A stretch of 23,990 nucleotides of DNA from an uncultured Burkholderiales bacterium (GTDB lineage: Bacteria > Pseudomonadota > Gammaproteobacteria > Burkholderiales > Burkholderiaceae_C). A program made the position numbers and the translations under genes. Location: positions 1-23,990 of the forward strand of contig CAIODK010000310.1 in the NCBI GenBank assembly GCA_903856995.1, written 5' to 3'. The stretch's first letter is position 1; each line of letters opens with the position of its first letter. The notes beneath the pieces are model-generated. The model was not told where the DNA came from, ran no database searches, and was given only the letters and a program-made list of their open reading frames with translations. Shown piece by piece: positions 1 through 7,763 of this stretch.

Positions 1-603
1 ACCTGGGATGTGGCCCGCCACGGGGTCAAGTGGTTCGACCTCACCACGGTAGCGCGGTGCGCCGCGTGCGTCGATGAGGTTTTGCTTGCCATCGCCCAAA
101 TGCGCCGCCACGGTGGCTGTGTTGACCAATGTCACCAGAGGTTCGCGCAGCGTGAAGTGGCCTGCCACGCCAGCCGTTTCTTCGCCAGAGGTGACAGCGC
201 CACCCGCAGCGGTCCACGCTTGCAAGCCGCCATCGAGTACTGCCACCGCATCATGGCCGCACCACTTGAGCATCCACCACAAACGGCCGCAGTAGTTCAT
301 GCCGTTGCGATCGTAGACCACCACTTGTGTGTCGGGGGTCATCCCCACACTTTGCAGCCAAGCGGCGAATACCTCGCGCTTGGGCAGGGGGTGGCGGCCC
401 CCGTTCTCGCGTTTGGCGGCGTCGTGTGTGGCCAAGTCTTGGTCGAGGTCGGCATGCAGCGCACCTGTGATGTGTTGCTCGGCGTATTGCATGTGCCCCG
501 CAGGCGGGTTCATCAAATCAAAGGTGCAATCAAACACCCGCAGTGGTGTGCCGCTGGTTTGCAAGGTTTTGAGTTGGGCGCTGCTGATGAGTGTGGTGTA
601 CAT
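1..603 (-). CDS. Sulfurtransferase (rhodanese, SseA-like), N-terminal ~201 aa, cut by window edge
   Basis: Translating the minus strand from the ATG at 603 gives an open frame of 201 codons running off position 1. It matches tandem-rhodanese thiosulfate/3-mercaptopyruvate sulfurtransferases: a first domain with the VVVYDRNG stretch, then RLWWMLKWCGHDAVAVLDGG and LQAWTAAGG, and the start of the second domain with LIDARGAPRYRG and GHIPG. These cytoplasmic enzymes move sulfane sulfur from a donor to an acceptor such as thiol or cyanide. The catalytic Cys sits in the second domain and is outside the window, so thiosulfate versus mercaptopyruvate preference cannot be judged. GAAGGAAG lies just before the ATG and reaches into the upstream gene's stop region. 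The 9-nt gap to the transporter gene points to one transcript with it. Confidence 0.88.
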   Translation of the reverse strand, partial: MYTTLISSAQLKTLQTSGTPLRVFDCTFDLMNPPAGHMQYAEQHITGALHADLDQDLATHDAAKRENGGRHPLPKREVFAAWLQSVGMTPDTQVVVYDRNGMNYCGRLWWMLKWCGHDAVAVLDGGLQAWTAAGGAVTSGEETAGVAGHFTLREPLVTLVNTATVAAHLGDGKQNLIDARGAPRYRGEVEPLDPVAGHIPG

Positions 604-612
604 GGGCTTCCT

Positions 613-1512
613 TCAATGATCTTCGGCGGGTGCGTTAGGTGCTGCACGTGCGCGCAGCAAGGTGGCCGCCATGCCGCTGGCCACGATGAGGGCCATGCCA
701 GCCCAGCCTATGAGGGGGATGTCATCACCAAACAGCAGCAGGCTATAGAGTGCGGCAAACACAATGCCAGAGTATTGCAAGTTGGCCACCACCAAAGTGG
801 CACCTTTGCTGTACGCGCGCGTCATGCAAAGCTGGCCCAGCGAGGCAAAGACGCCCACGGGCAGCAGCCACACGGCGTGGTGCCAGTCCCACTCAGATAC
901 CCCCGCAAAGCCCATGCCGACCAGCCCCGCCAAGGTGGTGCCAATGGCAAAGTAAAACACGGTGCGCGTTTCTGGCTCGCCGATGCGGCCCAACGCCATC
1001 ACTTGCATGTAGGCAAAGGCGGCGGCAAAGCCAGACATCAACCCAATCAGGCCGGCAAAGATTTGGTTTTGTTCGACGGTGGGTCGCAGCATCATCACCA
1101 CGCCTGCAAATCCGGCAATCACGCTCAAGGCGAGCGGCCCCTGCGACCAAGGGCTGCTGCCGCCCTCTTGCGGGTTCCAGTTGATCAGCGCACCGCCGAC
1201 CAAGAAGGCGGCGACCCACACGCCGCTCATGTAGTTGAGCGTCATGGCCGTGGCCAGGGGCAGGTTGGCAATGGCGTAGAACCAAGCACTGAGCGACAGC
1301 ACGCCGATGGTTGAACGCCAGATGTGCATGCCGGGGTACTGTGTGCGTAGCGAGACCTTTTTTTGCCGTGCAATGACGGCTAAAAACACCATGCCGACGA
1401 TGCCGCGGTAGAACACCAACTCGGCCGGGTTGAAGTGCTCTGAACCAAATTTAACGCAAACCCCCATGGTGGCAAAAAAGGCTGCACCTAGCAGCATCCA
1501 CAGGGCTTGCAT
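613..1512 (-). CDS. DMT-superfamily transporter, EamA/RhaT type
   Basis: This 299-aa protein is almost wholly hydrophobic, with about ten predicted membrane helices in two five-helix halves, the usual EamA architecture and length. It opens with an ALWMLLGAAFFATMGVCVKF helix and has the F-Y-R-G-I-V loop typical of this family in the first half. The second half contains QLCMTRAYSKGATLVVANLQ, a segment conserved in many betaproteobacterial EamA proteins. Family members export amino acids, metabolites or drugs across the inner membrane. The substrate here cannot be read from sequence. The start is 9 nt after the Rieske oxygenase stop and the end is 9 nt before the sulfurtransferase start, so the three genes are probably co-transcribed. 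Confidence 0.85.
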   Translation of the reverse strand: MQALWMLLGAAFFATMGVCVKFGSEHFNPAELVFYRGIVGMVFLAVIARQKKVSLRTQYPGMHIWRSTIGVLSLSAWFYAIANLPLATAMTLNYMSGVWVAAFLVGGALINWNPQEGGSSPWSQGPLALSVIAGFAGVVMMLRPTVEQNQIFAGLIGLMSGFAAAFAYMQVMALGRIGEPETRTVFYFAIGTTLAGLVGMGFAGVSEWDWHHAVWLLPVGVFASLGQLCMTRAYSKGATLVVANLQYSGIVFAALYSLLLFGDDIPLIGWAGMALIVASGMAATLLRARAAPNAPAEDH

Positions 1513-1521
1513 GGTGCGGCT

Positions 1522-2643
1522 TTAAAAGTTGAGTTTGCCGCGGTACCACTCATGGAAGTGCTGCATGCCGTCTTCCATGGGGCTTTGGTAGGGGCCAACT
1601 TCGTTGTCACCACGTTGCATCAGGGCCTTGCGGCCTGCGTCCATGCGCTCGGCGATTTCGTCGTCCTCGATGCAGGTTTCCATGTAGGCGGCTTGCTGCG
1701 CTTCAACGAATTCACGCTCGAAGGCGACGATTTCTTCTGGGTAGTAGAACTCCACCATATTTAGCGTCTTGGTGGGGCTGATCGGGTGCAGGGTAGACAC
1801 GGTCAGCACATGCGGGTACCACTCCACCATGATGTGTGGGTAGTAGGTGAGCCAAATGGCTCCGCGTTCGGGCAGCTCGCCGTTGCGGTACTTGAGCAGC
1901 ATGTCGTGCCACGTTTGGTAGGTGGGCGAGCCCGGTTTGCCAAAGCCTTCCGACACACCTACGGTTTGCACCGAGTAGTTGTCTTTGAACTCCCAGCTCA
2001 GGTCATCGCACGTGACGAACTGGCCCAGGCCCGGGTGGAAGGGGCCCACGTGGTAGTCCTCGAGATAGACCTCAATGAAGGTTTTCCAGTTGTAGTTGCA
2101 CTCATGCAGCTCCACGCGGTCAAGGGCAAAACCATTGAAGTCCAAGGCTGCGCGTGGGCCCATGTTGGCCAAGTCGGCTTCGATGTCCACACCGTTGTCT
2201 TCAAACAGCAGTCCATTCCACTCCCGCAGCTTGTAGTTGTTGAGGTTCAGGCACGGGTCGTGCGAGAAATGGGGCGCGCCTAGCAACTTGCCTGTGGGGG
2301 CATAGGTCCAGCGGTGCAAAGGGCACACGATGTTGCCGCTGGCTGATCCTGGGGCTTGGTTTTGCAAAGAGCCGCGGCCTTTGAGCATCACCGCTTGGCG
2401 ATGGCGGCACACGTTAGAGATCAGTTCTACGCCCTTGTCCGAGCGCACAAGCGCACGCCCTTCGCCTTCATGCGGCAAAGCGTAGTAGTCGCCGACGTTG
2501 GGTACGGCCAGCTGATGACCCACGTAGCGGGGGCCGAGCTGAAAGATGGTCTCCAGTTCGCGCTGAAATAGCGCCTCGTCAAAGTAACTGGTAACTGGTA
2601 GTTGGCTATGCGCCTGCTGCAGTCGAAGACTTAAATCAGACAT
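1522..2643 (-). CDS. Rieske non-heme iron oxygenase, alpha subunit
   Basis: A 373-aa aromatic-ring-hydroxylating-type oxygenase alpha subunit. The N-terminal Rieske domain has C79-R-H81 and C107-P-L-H110, the Cys/His pairs that bind a [2Fe-2S] cluster. The catalytic domain carries EDYHVGPFH, with H198 and H203 as two ligands of the mononuclear iron, preceded by the usual Asn at 185. The length and a motif-poor C-terminal half resemble single-component-type alpha subunits (choline/carnitine monooxygenase and related uncharacterised groups) rather than classical naphthalene dioxygenase. No beta subunit, ferredoxin or reductase gene lies nearby, so the electron donor must come from elsewhere. 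It is the first gene of the operon with the EamA transporter and sulfurtransferase. The substrate is unknown. Confidence 0.88.
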   Translation of the reverse strand: MSDLSLRLQQAHSQLPVTSYFDEALFQRELETIFQLGPRYVGHQLAVPNVGDYYALPHEGEGRALVRSDKGVELISNVCRHRQAVMLKGRGSLQNQAPGSASGNIVCPLHRWTYAPTGKLLGAPHFSHDPCLNLNNYKLREWNGLLFEDNGVDIEADLANMGPRAALDFNGFALDRVELHECNYNWKTFIEVYLEDYHVGPFHPGLGQFVTCDDLSWEFKDNYSVQTVGVSEGFGKPGSPTYQTWHDMLLKYRNGELPERGAIWLTYYPHIMVEWYPHVLTVSTLHPISPTKTLNMVEFYYPEEIVAFEREFVEAQQAAYMETCIEDDEIAERMDAGRKALMQRGDNEVGPYQSPMEDGMQHFHEWYRGKLNF

Positions 2644-2812
2644 GGGTGACCTGACCTAAAGACTCCCCACAGGGAGATAAGTGAACAAAAATAAATCGGC
2701 CTGAAGATCGATTGAAGAAGGCCCATTGTACCCAAGGGGGGGGACATTGGCTCGTGTGCGCCTTAAAATGGCAGGTTACTTGACCTATCTCAAAAACGGA
2801 TGTTCGTACCCC
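2644..2812. promoter_or_regulatory. Divergent intergenic region between the Rieske operon and xseB
   Basis: These 169 bp must hold the start signals for both directions, but no convincing -35/-10 pair is visible. A small inverted repeat, CTCCC-CACA-GGGAG at 2663-2676, lies about 20 bp upstream of the Rieske start and would fold in its 5' leader. A run of eight G residues occupies 2736-2743. The xseB frame is open upstream to 2726, but the extra residues do not look like the family, so I treat them as non-coding. Confidence 0.35.
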
Positions 2813-3058
2813 ATGCCTAAGGCCAAAAATACCGGTAATGCTGCAGACACTGCCCCCGTCAGCTATGAGGCTGCTTTGAAAGAGCTCGAGGGCTTAGTGC
2901 AACAGATGGAGTCGGGGCAGTTGCCATTGGCTGATTTGTTGTCAGGCTATCAACGCGGCGCTGAACTTTTAAGTTTCTGCCGCGCCCAATTGGATGCGGT
3001 TGAGCAGCAAATCAAAGTGCTCGACAACGGGGCCTTGAAATCTTGGACACCCTCGTGA
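2813..3058 (+). CDS. xseB: Exodeoxyribonuclease VII small subunit
   Basis: An 81-aa protein starting at the ATG at 2813. The core SYEAALKELEGLVQQMESGQ followed by PLADLLSGYQRGAELLSFC is the conserved helical hairpin of XseB, which binds the XseA large subunit to form exonuclease VII, a cytoplasmic enzyme that degrades single-stranded DNA. The length is normal for the family. The upstream in-frame extension to 2726 was rejected because XseB proteins start just before this core with a short charged tail, as here. Its stop overlaps a possible GTG start of ispA (GTGA at 3055-3058). The xseB-ispA-dxs order is common in proteobacteria. Confidence 0.95.
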   Translation: MPKAKNTGNAADTAPVSYEAALKELEGLVQQMESGQLPLADLLSGYQRGAELLSFCRAQLDAVEQQIKVLDNGALKSWTPS

Positions 3059-3975
3059 GCGTGCCCATGTCTCCCTTTGCGCTCGACCAATGGAGCAACC
3101 ATTGGTTGGCTGTCGTCGAAGACGCCCTGTCAAGCTGGATCAGCCCATCAGCCCCTGCCGGCTTGGGCGATGCCATGCGTTACGCCGTGCTCGATGGGGG
3201 CAAGCGCTTGCGCCCCTTGTTGGTGTTGGCCGCGCGTGAAGCCGTTGCCCACGGAACCAAAGACGCTGCGTTGGACGATGCCGCTTTGCGAGCCGCCTGT
3301 GCTGTCGAATTGATCCACGCCTACTCGCTGGTGCACGATGACATGCCCTGCATGGACAACGACGTGCTGCGCCGAGGTAAGCCCACCGTGCATGTGCAGT
3401 TTGGCGAGGCTCAGGCACTGCTTGCGGGCGATGCTTTGCAGGCGCTGGCGTTTGAGTTCCTCACGCCCGAGGCCTCTGATATTCCTAGCGGTGTGCAGGC
3501 TCGGTTGTGCCGCTTGCTTGCCACCTCTGCCGGCCATGCGGGTATGGCCGGCGGTCAAGCGATTGACTTGGCCAGTGTGGGCATGGCTTTGAACGAAGAC
3601 CAATTGCGCCAGATGCACCACCTGAAAACCGGCGCGTTGCTAGAAGGCAGCGTGATGATGGGGGCCGCTTGCGGCGACGCCACACCACAAGCTTTGAGTG
3701 GCTTGCAGCGCTATGGTCAAGCTTTGGGCTTGGCCTTCCAAGTGGTGGACGATATTTTGGATGTCATTGCCGATTCAGCTACGCTTGGTAAAACCGCAGG
3801 CAAAGACGCTGCGAACGACAAACCGACCTATGTATCGCTGTTGGGTTTGGAAGAAGCGAAGTCTTATGCGCAATCGCTGTTGCGTGAGGCCTTAGACGCC
3901 TTGCACAGCACCGGCTTGACGCACACCCACACCTTGGCCGCTTTGGCTGAGCGGGTGGTGAATCGGAATACCTAA
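3055..3975 (+). CDS. ispA: Polyprenyl synthetase (farnesyl diphosphate synthase type)
   Basis: A cytoplasmic trans-prenyltransferase that joins dimethylallyl diphosphate with isopentenyl diphosphate to make geranyl and farnesyl diphosphate for quinones, undecaprenyl lipid and related products. Seen directly: GGKRLRPLL near the N terminus, the first Asp-rich motif in LVHDDMPCMDND followed by LRRGKPTVH, GQAIDLA, and the second Asp-rich motif FQVVDDILDV. The start is uncertain. GTG at 3055 overlaps the xseB stop by four bases (306 aa). ATG at 3067 gives 302 aa and has GTGAG seven bases before it. TTG at 3043 also keeps the frame. All give a length close to E. coli IspA. It sits 17 nt ahead of dxs. 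Confidence 0.94.
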   Translation: MSVPMSPFALDQWSNHWLAVVEDALSSWISPSAPAGLGDAMRYAVLDGGKRLRPLLVLAAREAVAHGTKDAALDDAALRAACAVELIHAYSLVHDDMPCMDNDVLRRGKPTVHVQFGEAQALLAGDALQALAFEFLTPEASDIPSGVQARLCRLLATSAGHAGMAGGQAIDLASVGMALNEDQLRQMHHLKTGALLEGSVMMGAACGDATPQALSGLQRYGQALGLAFQVVDDILDVIADSATLGKTAGKDAANDKPTYVSLLGLEEAKSYAQSLLREALDALHSTGLTHTHTLAALAERVVNRNT

Positions 3976-3992
3976 ATCGAGCCACATCAGCC

Positions 3993-5849
3993 ATGCCTAA
4001 TTTGTTGCAAACCATCAATTCACCTGCAGATCTGCGGGCAGTCCCGCGCCATCAGTTGTCCGCGGTTGCCGACGAGCTGCGCTCATACCTCTTGCACAGC
4101 GTGGCCAAAACCGGCGGGCACTTGAGCTCGAACCTCGGCACGGTTGAATTGACGGTGGCCTTGCATTACGTCTTCAACACCCCGCATGACCGCATCGTGT
4201 GGGACGTGGGCCACCAAACCTATCCCCACAAAATTTTGACGGGTCGTCGCGACCAAATGAGTACGCTGCGCCAACGCCACGGCCTGAGTGGTTTCCCGCG
4301 CCGTGACGAGAGCGAGTACGACGCGTTTGGTACGGCCCACTCGTCCACCAGTATTTCAGCAGCCTTGGGCATGGCCATTGCCGCCCAACAAAAAGGTGAA
4401 CAACGCCATGCGATCGCGGTGATTGGTGACGGCGCGATGACTGCTGGCATGGCCTTTGAAGCATTGAACAATGGTGGCGTTTCTACAGCGAAGTTGCTGG
4501 TCATCTTGAACGACAACGATATGTCCATCAGCCCTCCCGTGGGCGCGCTCAACCGCTACTTGGCGCAACTCATGAGTGGCAAGTTTTACGCAACGGCCAA
4601 AGAGGTGGGTAAGCAAGTGCTGAAGGGCGCGCCGCCTCTGTTCGAGTTGGCCAAGCGCTTTGAAGAGCACGCCAAAGGCATGGTGGTGCCCGCCACGCTG
4701 TTTGAGAAATTTGGCTTCAACTACATTGGTCCAATTGATGGGCATGACCTCGAGTCACTCATCCCGACGCTGGAAAATATTAAACACCTGGACGGTCCGC
4801 AGTTCTTGCACGTGGTCACCAAAAAAGGGCAGGGCTACAAATTGGCTGAGGCTGATCCTGTCGCGTACCACGGCCCAGGCAAGTTCGACCCTGCGGTGGG
4901 CTTGGTGCCTGCTGCGACACCAAGTAAAACCACGTTCACCCAAGTGTTTGGTGATTGGCTGTGCGACATGGCCGAGCATGATCCGTTGTTGGTGGGCATC
5001 ACGCCCGCCATGCGGGAGGGCTCTGGCATGGTGGCGTTCCATCAACGATTCCCCGAGCGTTACCACGACGTGGGCATCGCCGAGCAGCACGCCCTGACGT
5101 TCGCGGCGGGTTTGGCGTGTGAGGGTGTGAAGCCTGTGGTGGCGATTTACTCCACCTTTTTGCAGCGCGCCTATGACCAAGTGATTCACGACGTGGCTTT
5201 GCAAAAGCTCCCCATGGTGTTGGCGCTAGACCGCGCGGGCATCGTCGGTGCAGATGGTGCGACCCACGCCGGCTTGTATGACATCCCGTTCATGCGCTGC
5301 ATTCCTAACGTCAGCGTGGCTTGCCCCGCCGACGAAAACGAGTGCAGGATGCTGTTGACCACCGCTTACCAACAAGACCACTGCGTGGCCGTGCGCTACC
5401 CGCGTGGCGCAGGTGCGGGAGTGCCTGTGCAGCCTGGCTTGCACGCCTTGCCGTTTGGCAAAGGTGAAGTGCGCCGTCAAGGCAAGCGCATTGCCATCCT
5501 CGCGTTTGGCACGCTGCTTTACCCCGCATTGCAAGCAGGCGAGGCACTGAATGCCACCGTGGTGAACATGCGTTGGGCTAAGCCACTCGACACCGAACTT
5601 TTAGCCCAAATCGCCGCCACGCACGAGGCGTTGGTCACGGTGGAGGAGGGCGCCATCATGGGTGGTGCTGGCTCGGCTGTGCTCGAAGCGTTGCAGGATT
5701 TACAGCAGCCCAAACCAGTGTTGCTGTTGGGCGTCGCCGATGTGTTTACCGAGCATGGTGACCCCGTCAAACTGATGGCCGAGTTAGGCTTGGATGCTGC
5801 GGGCATTCAAGCTGCCATTCAAAAGCGGTTTGTAACATTTCTGAATTAA
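3993..5849 (+). CDS. dxs: 1-deoxy-D-xylulose-5-phosphate synthase
   Basis: A 618-aa thiamine-diphosphate enzyme that condenses pyruvate with glyceraldehyde 3-phosphate, the first step of the MEP isoprenoid route. It supplies the precursors used by the preceding ispA product. Visible features: the thiamine-diphosphate/Mg motif GDGAMTAGMAFEALNN with NDNDMSISPPVGAL, the transketolase pyrimidine domain DVGIAEQHALTFAAGLA, the DRAGIVGADGATHAG loop, and the C-terminal transketolase domain with EEGAIMGGAGSAV. Length and motif order are typical of full-length DXS. It appears to end the xseB-ispA-dxs unit. No strong terminator is seen directly after the stop; only a weak T-poor inverted repeat follows. 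Confidence 0.97.
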   Translation: MPNLLQTINSPADLRAVPRHQLSAVADELRSYLLHSVAKTGGHLSSNLGTVELTVALHYVFNTPHDRIVWDVGHQTYPHKILTGRRDQMSTLRQRHGLSGFPRRDESEYDAFGTAHSSTSISAALGMAIAAQQKGEQRHAIAVIGDGAMTAGMAFEALNNGGVSTAKLLVILNDNDMSISPPVGALNRYLAQLMSGKFYATAKEVGKQVLKGAPPLFELAKRFEEHAKGMVVPATLFEKFGFNYIGPIDGHDLESLIPTLENIKHLDGPQFLHVVTKKGQGYKLAEADPVAYHGPGKFDPAVGLVPAATPSKTTFTQVFGDWLCDMAEHDPLLVGITPAMREGSGMVAFHQRFPERYHDVGIAEQHALTFAAGLACEGVKPVVAIYSTFLQRAYDQVIHDVALQKLPMVLALDRAGIVGADGATHAGLYDIPFMRCIPNVSVACPADENECRMLLTTAYQQDHCVAVRYPRGAGAGVPVQPGLHALPFGKGEVRRQGKRIAILAFGTLLYPALQAGEALNATVVNMRWAKPLDTELLAQIAATHEALVTVEEGAIMGGAGSAVLEALQDLQQPKPVLLLGVADVFTEHGDPVKLMAELGLDAAGIQAAIQKRFVTFLN

Positions 5850-5854
5850 TTTTA

Positions 5855-5871
5855 TTTGTGAAGTAATTTCA
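5855..5871 (+). promoter_or_regulatory. Probable operator upstream of dctP (TTTGTGAA-G-TAATTTCA)
   Basis: This 17-mer differs at one base from the element at 9925-9941 upstream of dctQ, read on the strand of that gene. Here it lies within the interrupted palindrome GTGAA-N5-TTCAC (5858-5872). It is about 155 bp before the dctP start. Sharing by two separate transcription units of the same transporter suggests a common regulator, which is not identifiable here. Confidence 0.55.
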
Positions 5872-5903
5872 CGCGGTTTGAAGAATTTTGAAACACAAGT
5901 TCT

Positions 5904-5950
5904 TAGGGGGAAAACCCGTGCATCAATCCCCTATGACAGGTGCATACAAT
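5904..5950 (+). promoter_or_regulatory. dctP leader: inverted repeat and candidate -10
   Basis: TAGGGG (5904-5909) and CCCCTA (5928-5933) form a 6-bp inverted repeat around an inner GGG-AAAA-CCC (5908-5917). A TACAAT hexamer at 5945-5950 could serve as a -10, giving a leader of about 70 nt before the dctP start. No good -35 hexamer lies 16-18 bp upstream, which would fit an activator-dependent promoter. This is a weak reading from sequence alone. Confidence 0.3.
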
Positions 5951-6026
5951 GCCCCATCGCTGAAGGTTCGTGCCGTCAAAAGTGCGCTCTTTCAGGATTT
6001 GTTTTAACAATTCAAGGGAGTCTTTT

Positions 6027-7109
6027 ATGGACCGTCGTTCCGTTATTAAAAATGCAGGTATTGCAGGCATCTTGGCTGCTGGTGCAGCCCCTGCAGTTCA
6101 TGCGCAGCAAGCAAACATCCGTTGGCGCTTGGCTTCGAGCTTCCCTAAGTCGCTCGACACCATCCACGGTGCTGCTGACACATTCGCTCGGGCCGTCAAA
6201 GCCATGTCGGGCGGTAAGTTTGAAATTTCGGTGCACGCGGCTGGCGAAATCATGCCTGCATTCGGCGTGGTGGACGGTGTGCAACAAGGCTCCATTGAGA
6301 TGGCGCACACAGCCCCTTACTACTTCTTTGGTAAAGACGAAACCTTTGCTCTGGGTTGCGCCATTCCTTTCGGTTTGAACAGCCGTCAAATGACTGCATG
6401 GATGTACGAAGGCAATGGCTTGAAGCTGATGCGCGAGTTCTACGCCAAGTACAACATCATCAACTTCCCAGGCGGCAACACGGGTGCCCAAATGGGTGGC
6501 TGGTTCCGCAAAGAAATCAAATCTTTGGCTGACCTCAAAGGCTTGAAGTTCCGCATCGGCGGCTTCGGTGGCAAAGTGCTGGAACGTTTGGGCGTTGTGC
6601 CACAAAACATTCCTGGCGGTGACATTTATCCTGCTTTGGAAAAAGGCACGATTGACTCTGCCGAGTGGATTGGCCCTTACGATGATCTGAAGCTTGGTTT
6701 CAGTAAAGTCGCGCCTTTCTACTACTACCCAGGTTTCTGGGAAGGTGGCCCACAGTTGGACTTCTTCATCAACGACAAAGCCTTCAACGCCCTGTCGCCT
6801 GAGTACAAAGCCATTGTCGAAGCCGCTGCTGCACAAGCGCACTCTGACATGCAAGCCAAGTACGACGCACGTAACCCGGCTGCTTTGAAGCAGTTGGTGG
6901 GCTCTGGCACCAAGTTGCGCGAGTTCCCCAAAGACGTGATGGCTGCCGCCTTCAAAGAGTCCATGGCGTTCTACGAGGAAATCTCGGAAAAGAACCCCAA
7001 CTGGAAAAAGGTCTACGCTGATTACGCTAAGTTCCGTGCGGACTCGAACCTTTGGTTCCAGTTCACCGAAGCGAAGTTTGATCAGTTCATGCAAAAACAA
7101 AAGCTGTAA
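6027..7109 (+). CDS. dctP: TRAP transporter periplasmic substrate-binding protein, DctP/TakP-like
   Basis: A 360-aa exported binding protein that would capture an organic acid and hand it to the DctQM membrane complex encoded at 7764-9836. The start at 6027 follows AAGGGAG (6014-6020). The N terminus DRRSVIKNAGIAGILAAG, ending in VHAQQ, has twin arginines and may be Tat-exported. The mature part has WRLASSFPKSLDTIHGAADT, PAFGVVDGVQQGSIEMAHTA, GGNTGAQMGGWFRKEI and AEWIGPYDDLKLGF. These are features of the TakP subgroup, whose studied members bind 2-oxo acids or lactate through an Arg in the WFR segment. The exact ligand is an inference. It is transcribed toward its own permease genes and ends in a bidirectional terminator. 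Confidence 0.93.
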   Translation: MDRRSVIKNAGIAGILAAGAAPAVHAQQANIRWRLASSFPKSLDTIHGAADTFARAVKAMSGGKFEISVHAAGEIMPAFGVVDGVQQGSIEMAHTAPYYFFGKDETFALGCAIPFGLNSRQMTAWMYEGNGLKLMREFYAKYNIINFPGGNTGAQMGGWFRKEIKSLADLKGLKFRIGGFGGKVLERLGVVPQNIPGGDIYPALEKGTIDSAEWIGPYDDLKLGFSKVAPFYYYPGFWEGGPQLDFFINDKAFNALSPEYKAIVEAAAAQAHSDMQAKYDARNPAALKQLVGSGTKLREFPKDVMAAAFKESMAFYEEISEKNPNWKKVYADYAKFRADSNLWFQFTEAKFDQFMQKQKL

Positions 7110-7131
7110 ACCAGCCTTTGCGTTTGCAAAT

Positions 7132-7160
7132 AAAAAACCGCGCTCAGGCGCGGTTTTTTT
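7132..7160. terminator. Bidirectional Rho-independent terminator
   Basis: ACCGCGC (7137-7143) pairs with GCGCGGT (7148-7154) around a TCAG loop. A-runs lie on the left and T-runs on the right, so the stem can be extended and works in both directions. It would stop dctP on the plus strand and the small membrane-protein gene on the minus strand. Confidence 0.9.
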
Positions 7161-7178
7161 ATGACTGAAATGCGTGGT

Positions 7179-7688
7179 TTAGAACTGTCGAAATTCCGAG
7201 AGTTCTTGGCTCAATCGCTCGCACTGCTGTTGGACAGCGCGATCGCTGACGTAGAACACCGCAAACTTACCCATCAAGGTGCGCACATAAAAACGGGGCG
7301 CCATGAACCATTCCAAGCCACGAATGCGAATGAGCTTGGCATAGGCGAGCTCGTCGTAGTTCATGTGTTTGTCCCAAATCCAAGTCTGGTGAATGCCCTG
7401 TGCGTCCATGCGCGCACGGCTGCGCATCACATGCCAGGTCGTCCACGCGAGCAAAACCCAGCCTAAGACAAACCAGCCGGCGTTGCGCAAACCGTTAAGG
7501 CTCGTGTCGCCACCAAATTTCCCTTCTTGCCAAAGGTTGAGCAGCCAGTATCCGGAGCCCAGCAGCGCGATCCAAGTGATGGCCTGAAACGCGCGAGAGA
7601 AAGCTGGCCCTTCGACCCCGCCTTTGATGGGGAGAAATACAAAAGGCTGAGGCCCTAATGCGTGAAGTGTGGGTTCTGGCGTGGTCAT
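7179..7688 (-). CDS. Small membrane protein of unknown function within the TRAP locus
   Basis: A 169-aa protein not assigned to a named family. After a short N-terminal tail come two hydrophobic helices at roughly residues 35-52 and 70-88 (AITWIALLGSGYWLLNLW and AGWFVLGWVLLAWTTWHV). The C-terminal half is soluble and contains ARMDAQGIHQTWIWDKHMNY and a short FYVRTLMGKFAVFYVSD strand pair. This resembles the pleckstrin-like fold that often follows two helices in small bacterial membrane proteins, but that is only a pattern impression. It lies downstream of dctM on the same strand, separated by a hairpin terminator, and converges on dctP. A role in the TRAP system is possible by position only. 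Confidence 0.75.
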   Translation of the reverse strand: MTTPEPTLHALGPQPFVFLPIKGGVEGPAFSRAFQAITWIALLGSGYWLLNLWQEGKFGGDTSLNGLRNAGWFVLGWVLLAWTTWHVMRSRARMDAQGIHQTWIWDKHMNYDELAYAKLIRIRGLEWFMAPRFYVRTLMGKFAVFYVSDRAVQQQCERLSQELSEFRQF

Positions 7689-7712
7689 GGTTTGAGTAGG
7701 TTAGTACTGACA

Positions 7713-7745
7713 AGAAAAAGCCCCTCTCGGACTGGCCGGAGGGGC
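7713..7745 (-). terminator. Terminator of the dctQ-dctM unit
   Basis: GCCCCTC (7720-7726) pairs with GAGGGGC (7739-7745), with an inner CGG/CCG extension past one unpaired base. Read on the minus strand, the stem is followed by TTTTTC, as expected for termination after dctM (stop at 7764). Read-through would feed the small membrane-protein gene. Confidence 0.8.
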
Positions 7746-7763
7746 GGCTCATGTGGAGATGGC

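Noticed and set aside
10..1314. 434-aa open frame on the plus strand
   Set aside because: It is antisense to the sulfurtransferase and transporter genes, has low-complexity His/Gln/Gly-rich content, and resembles no family. The minus-strand proteins are clear.
5855..5872. CRP-type site upstream of dctP
   Set aside because: TGTGA and TCAC are present but separated by seven bases rather than six, and the palindrome has an odd centre. The dctQ copy also loses the final C.
6012..7100. 362-aa open frame antisense to dctP
   Set aside because: It mirrors the dctP codons over the whole length and encodes no recognisable motif. dctP has a ribosome site, signal peptide and family features.
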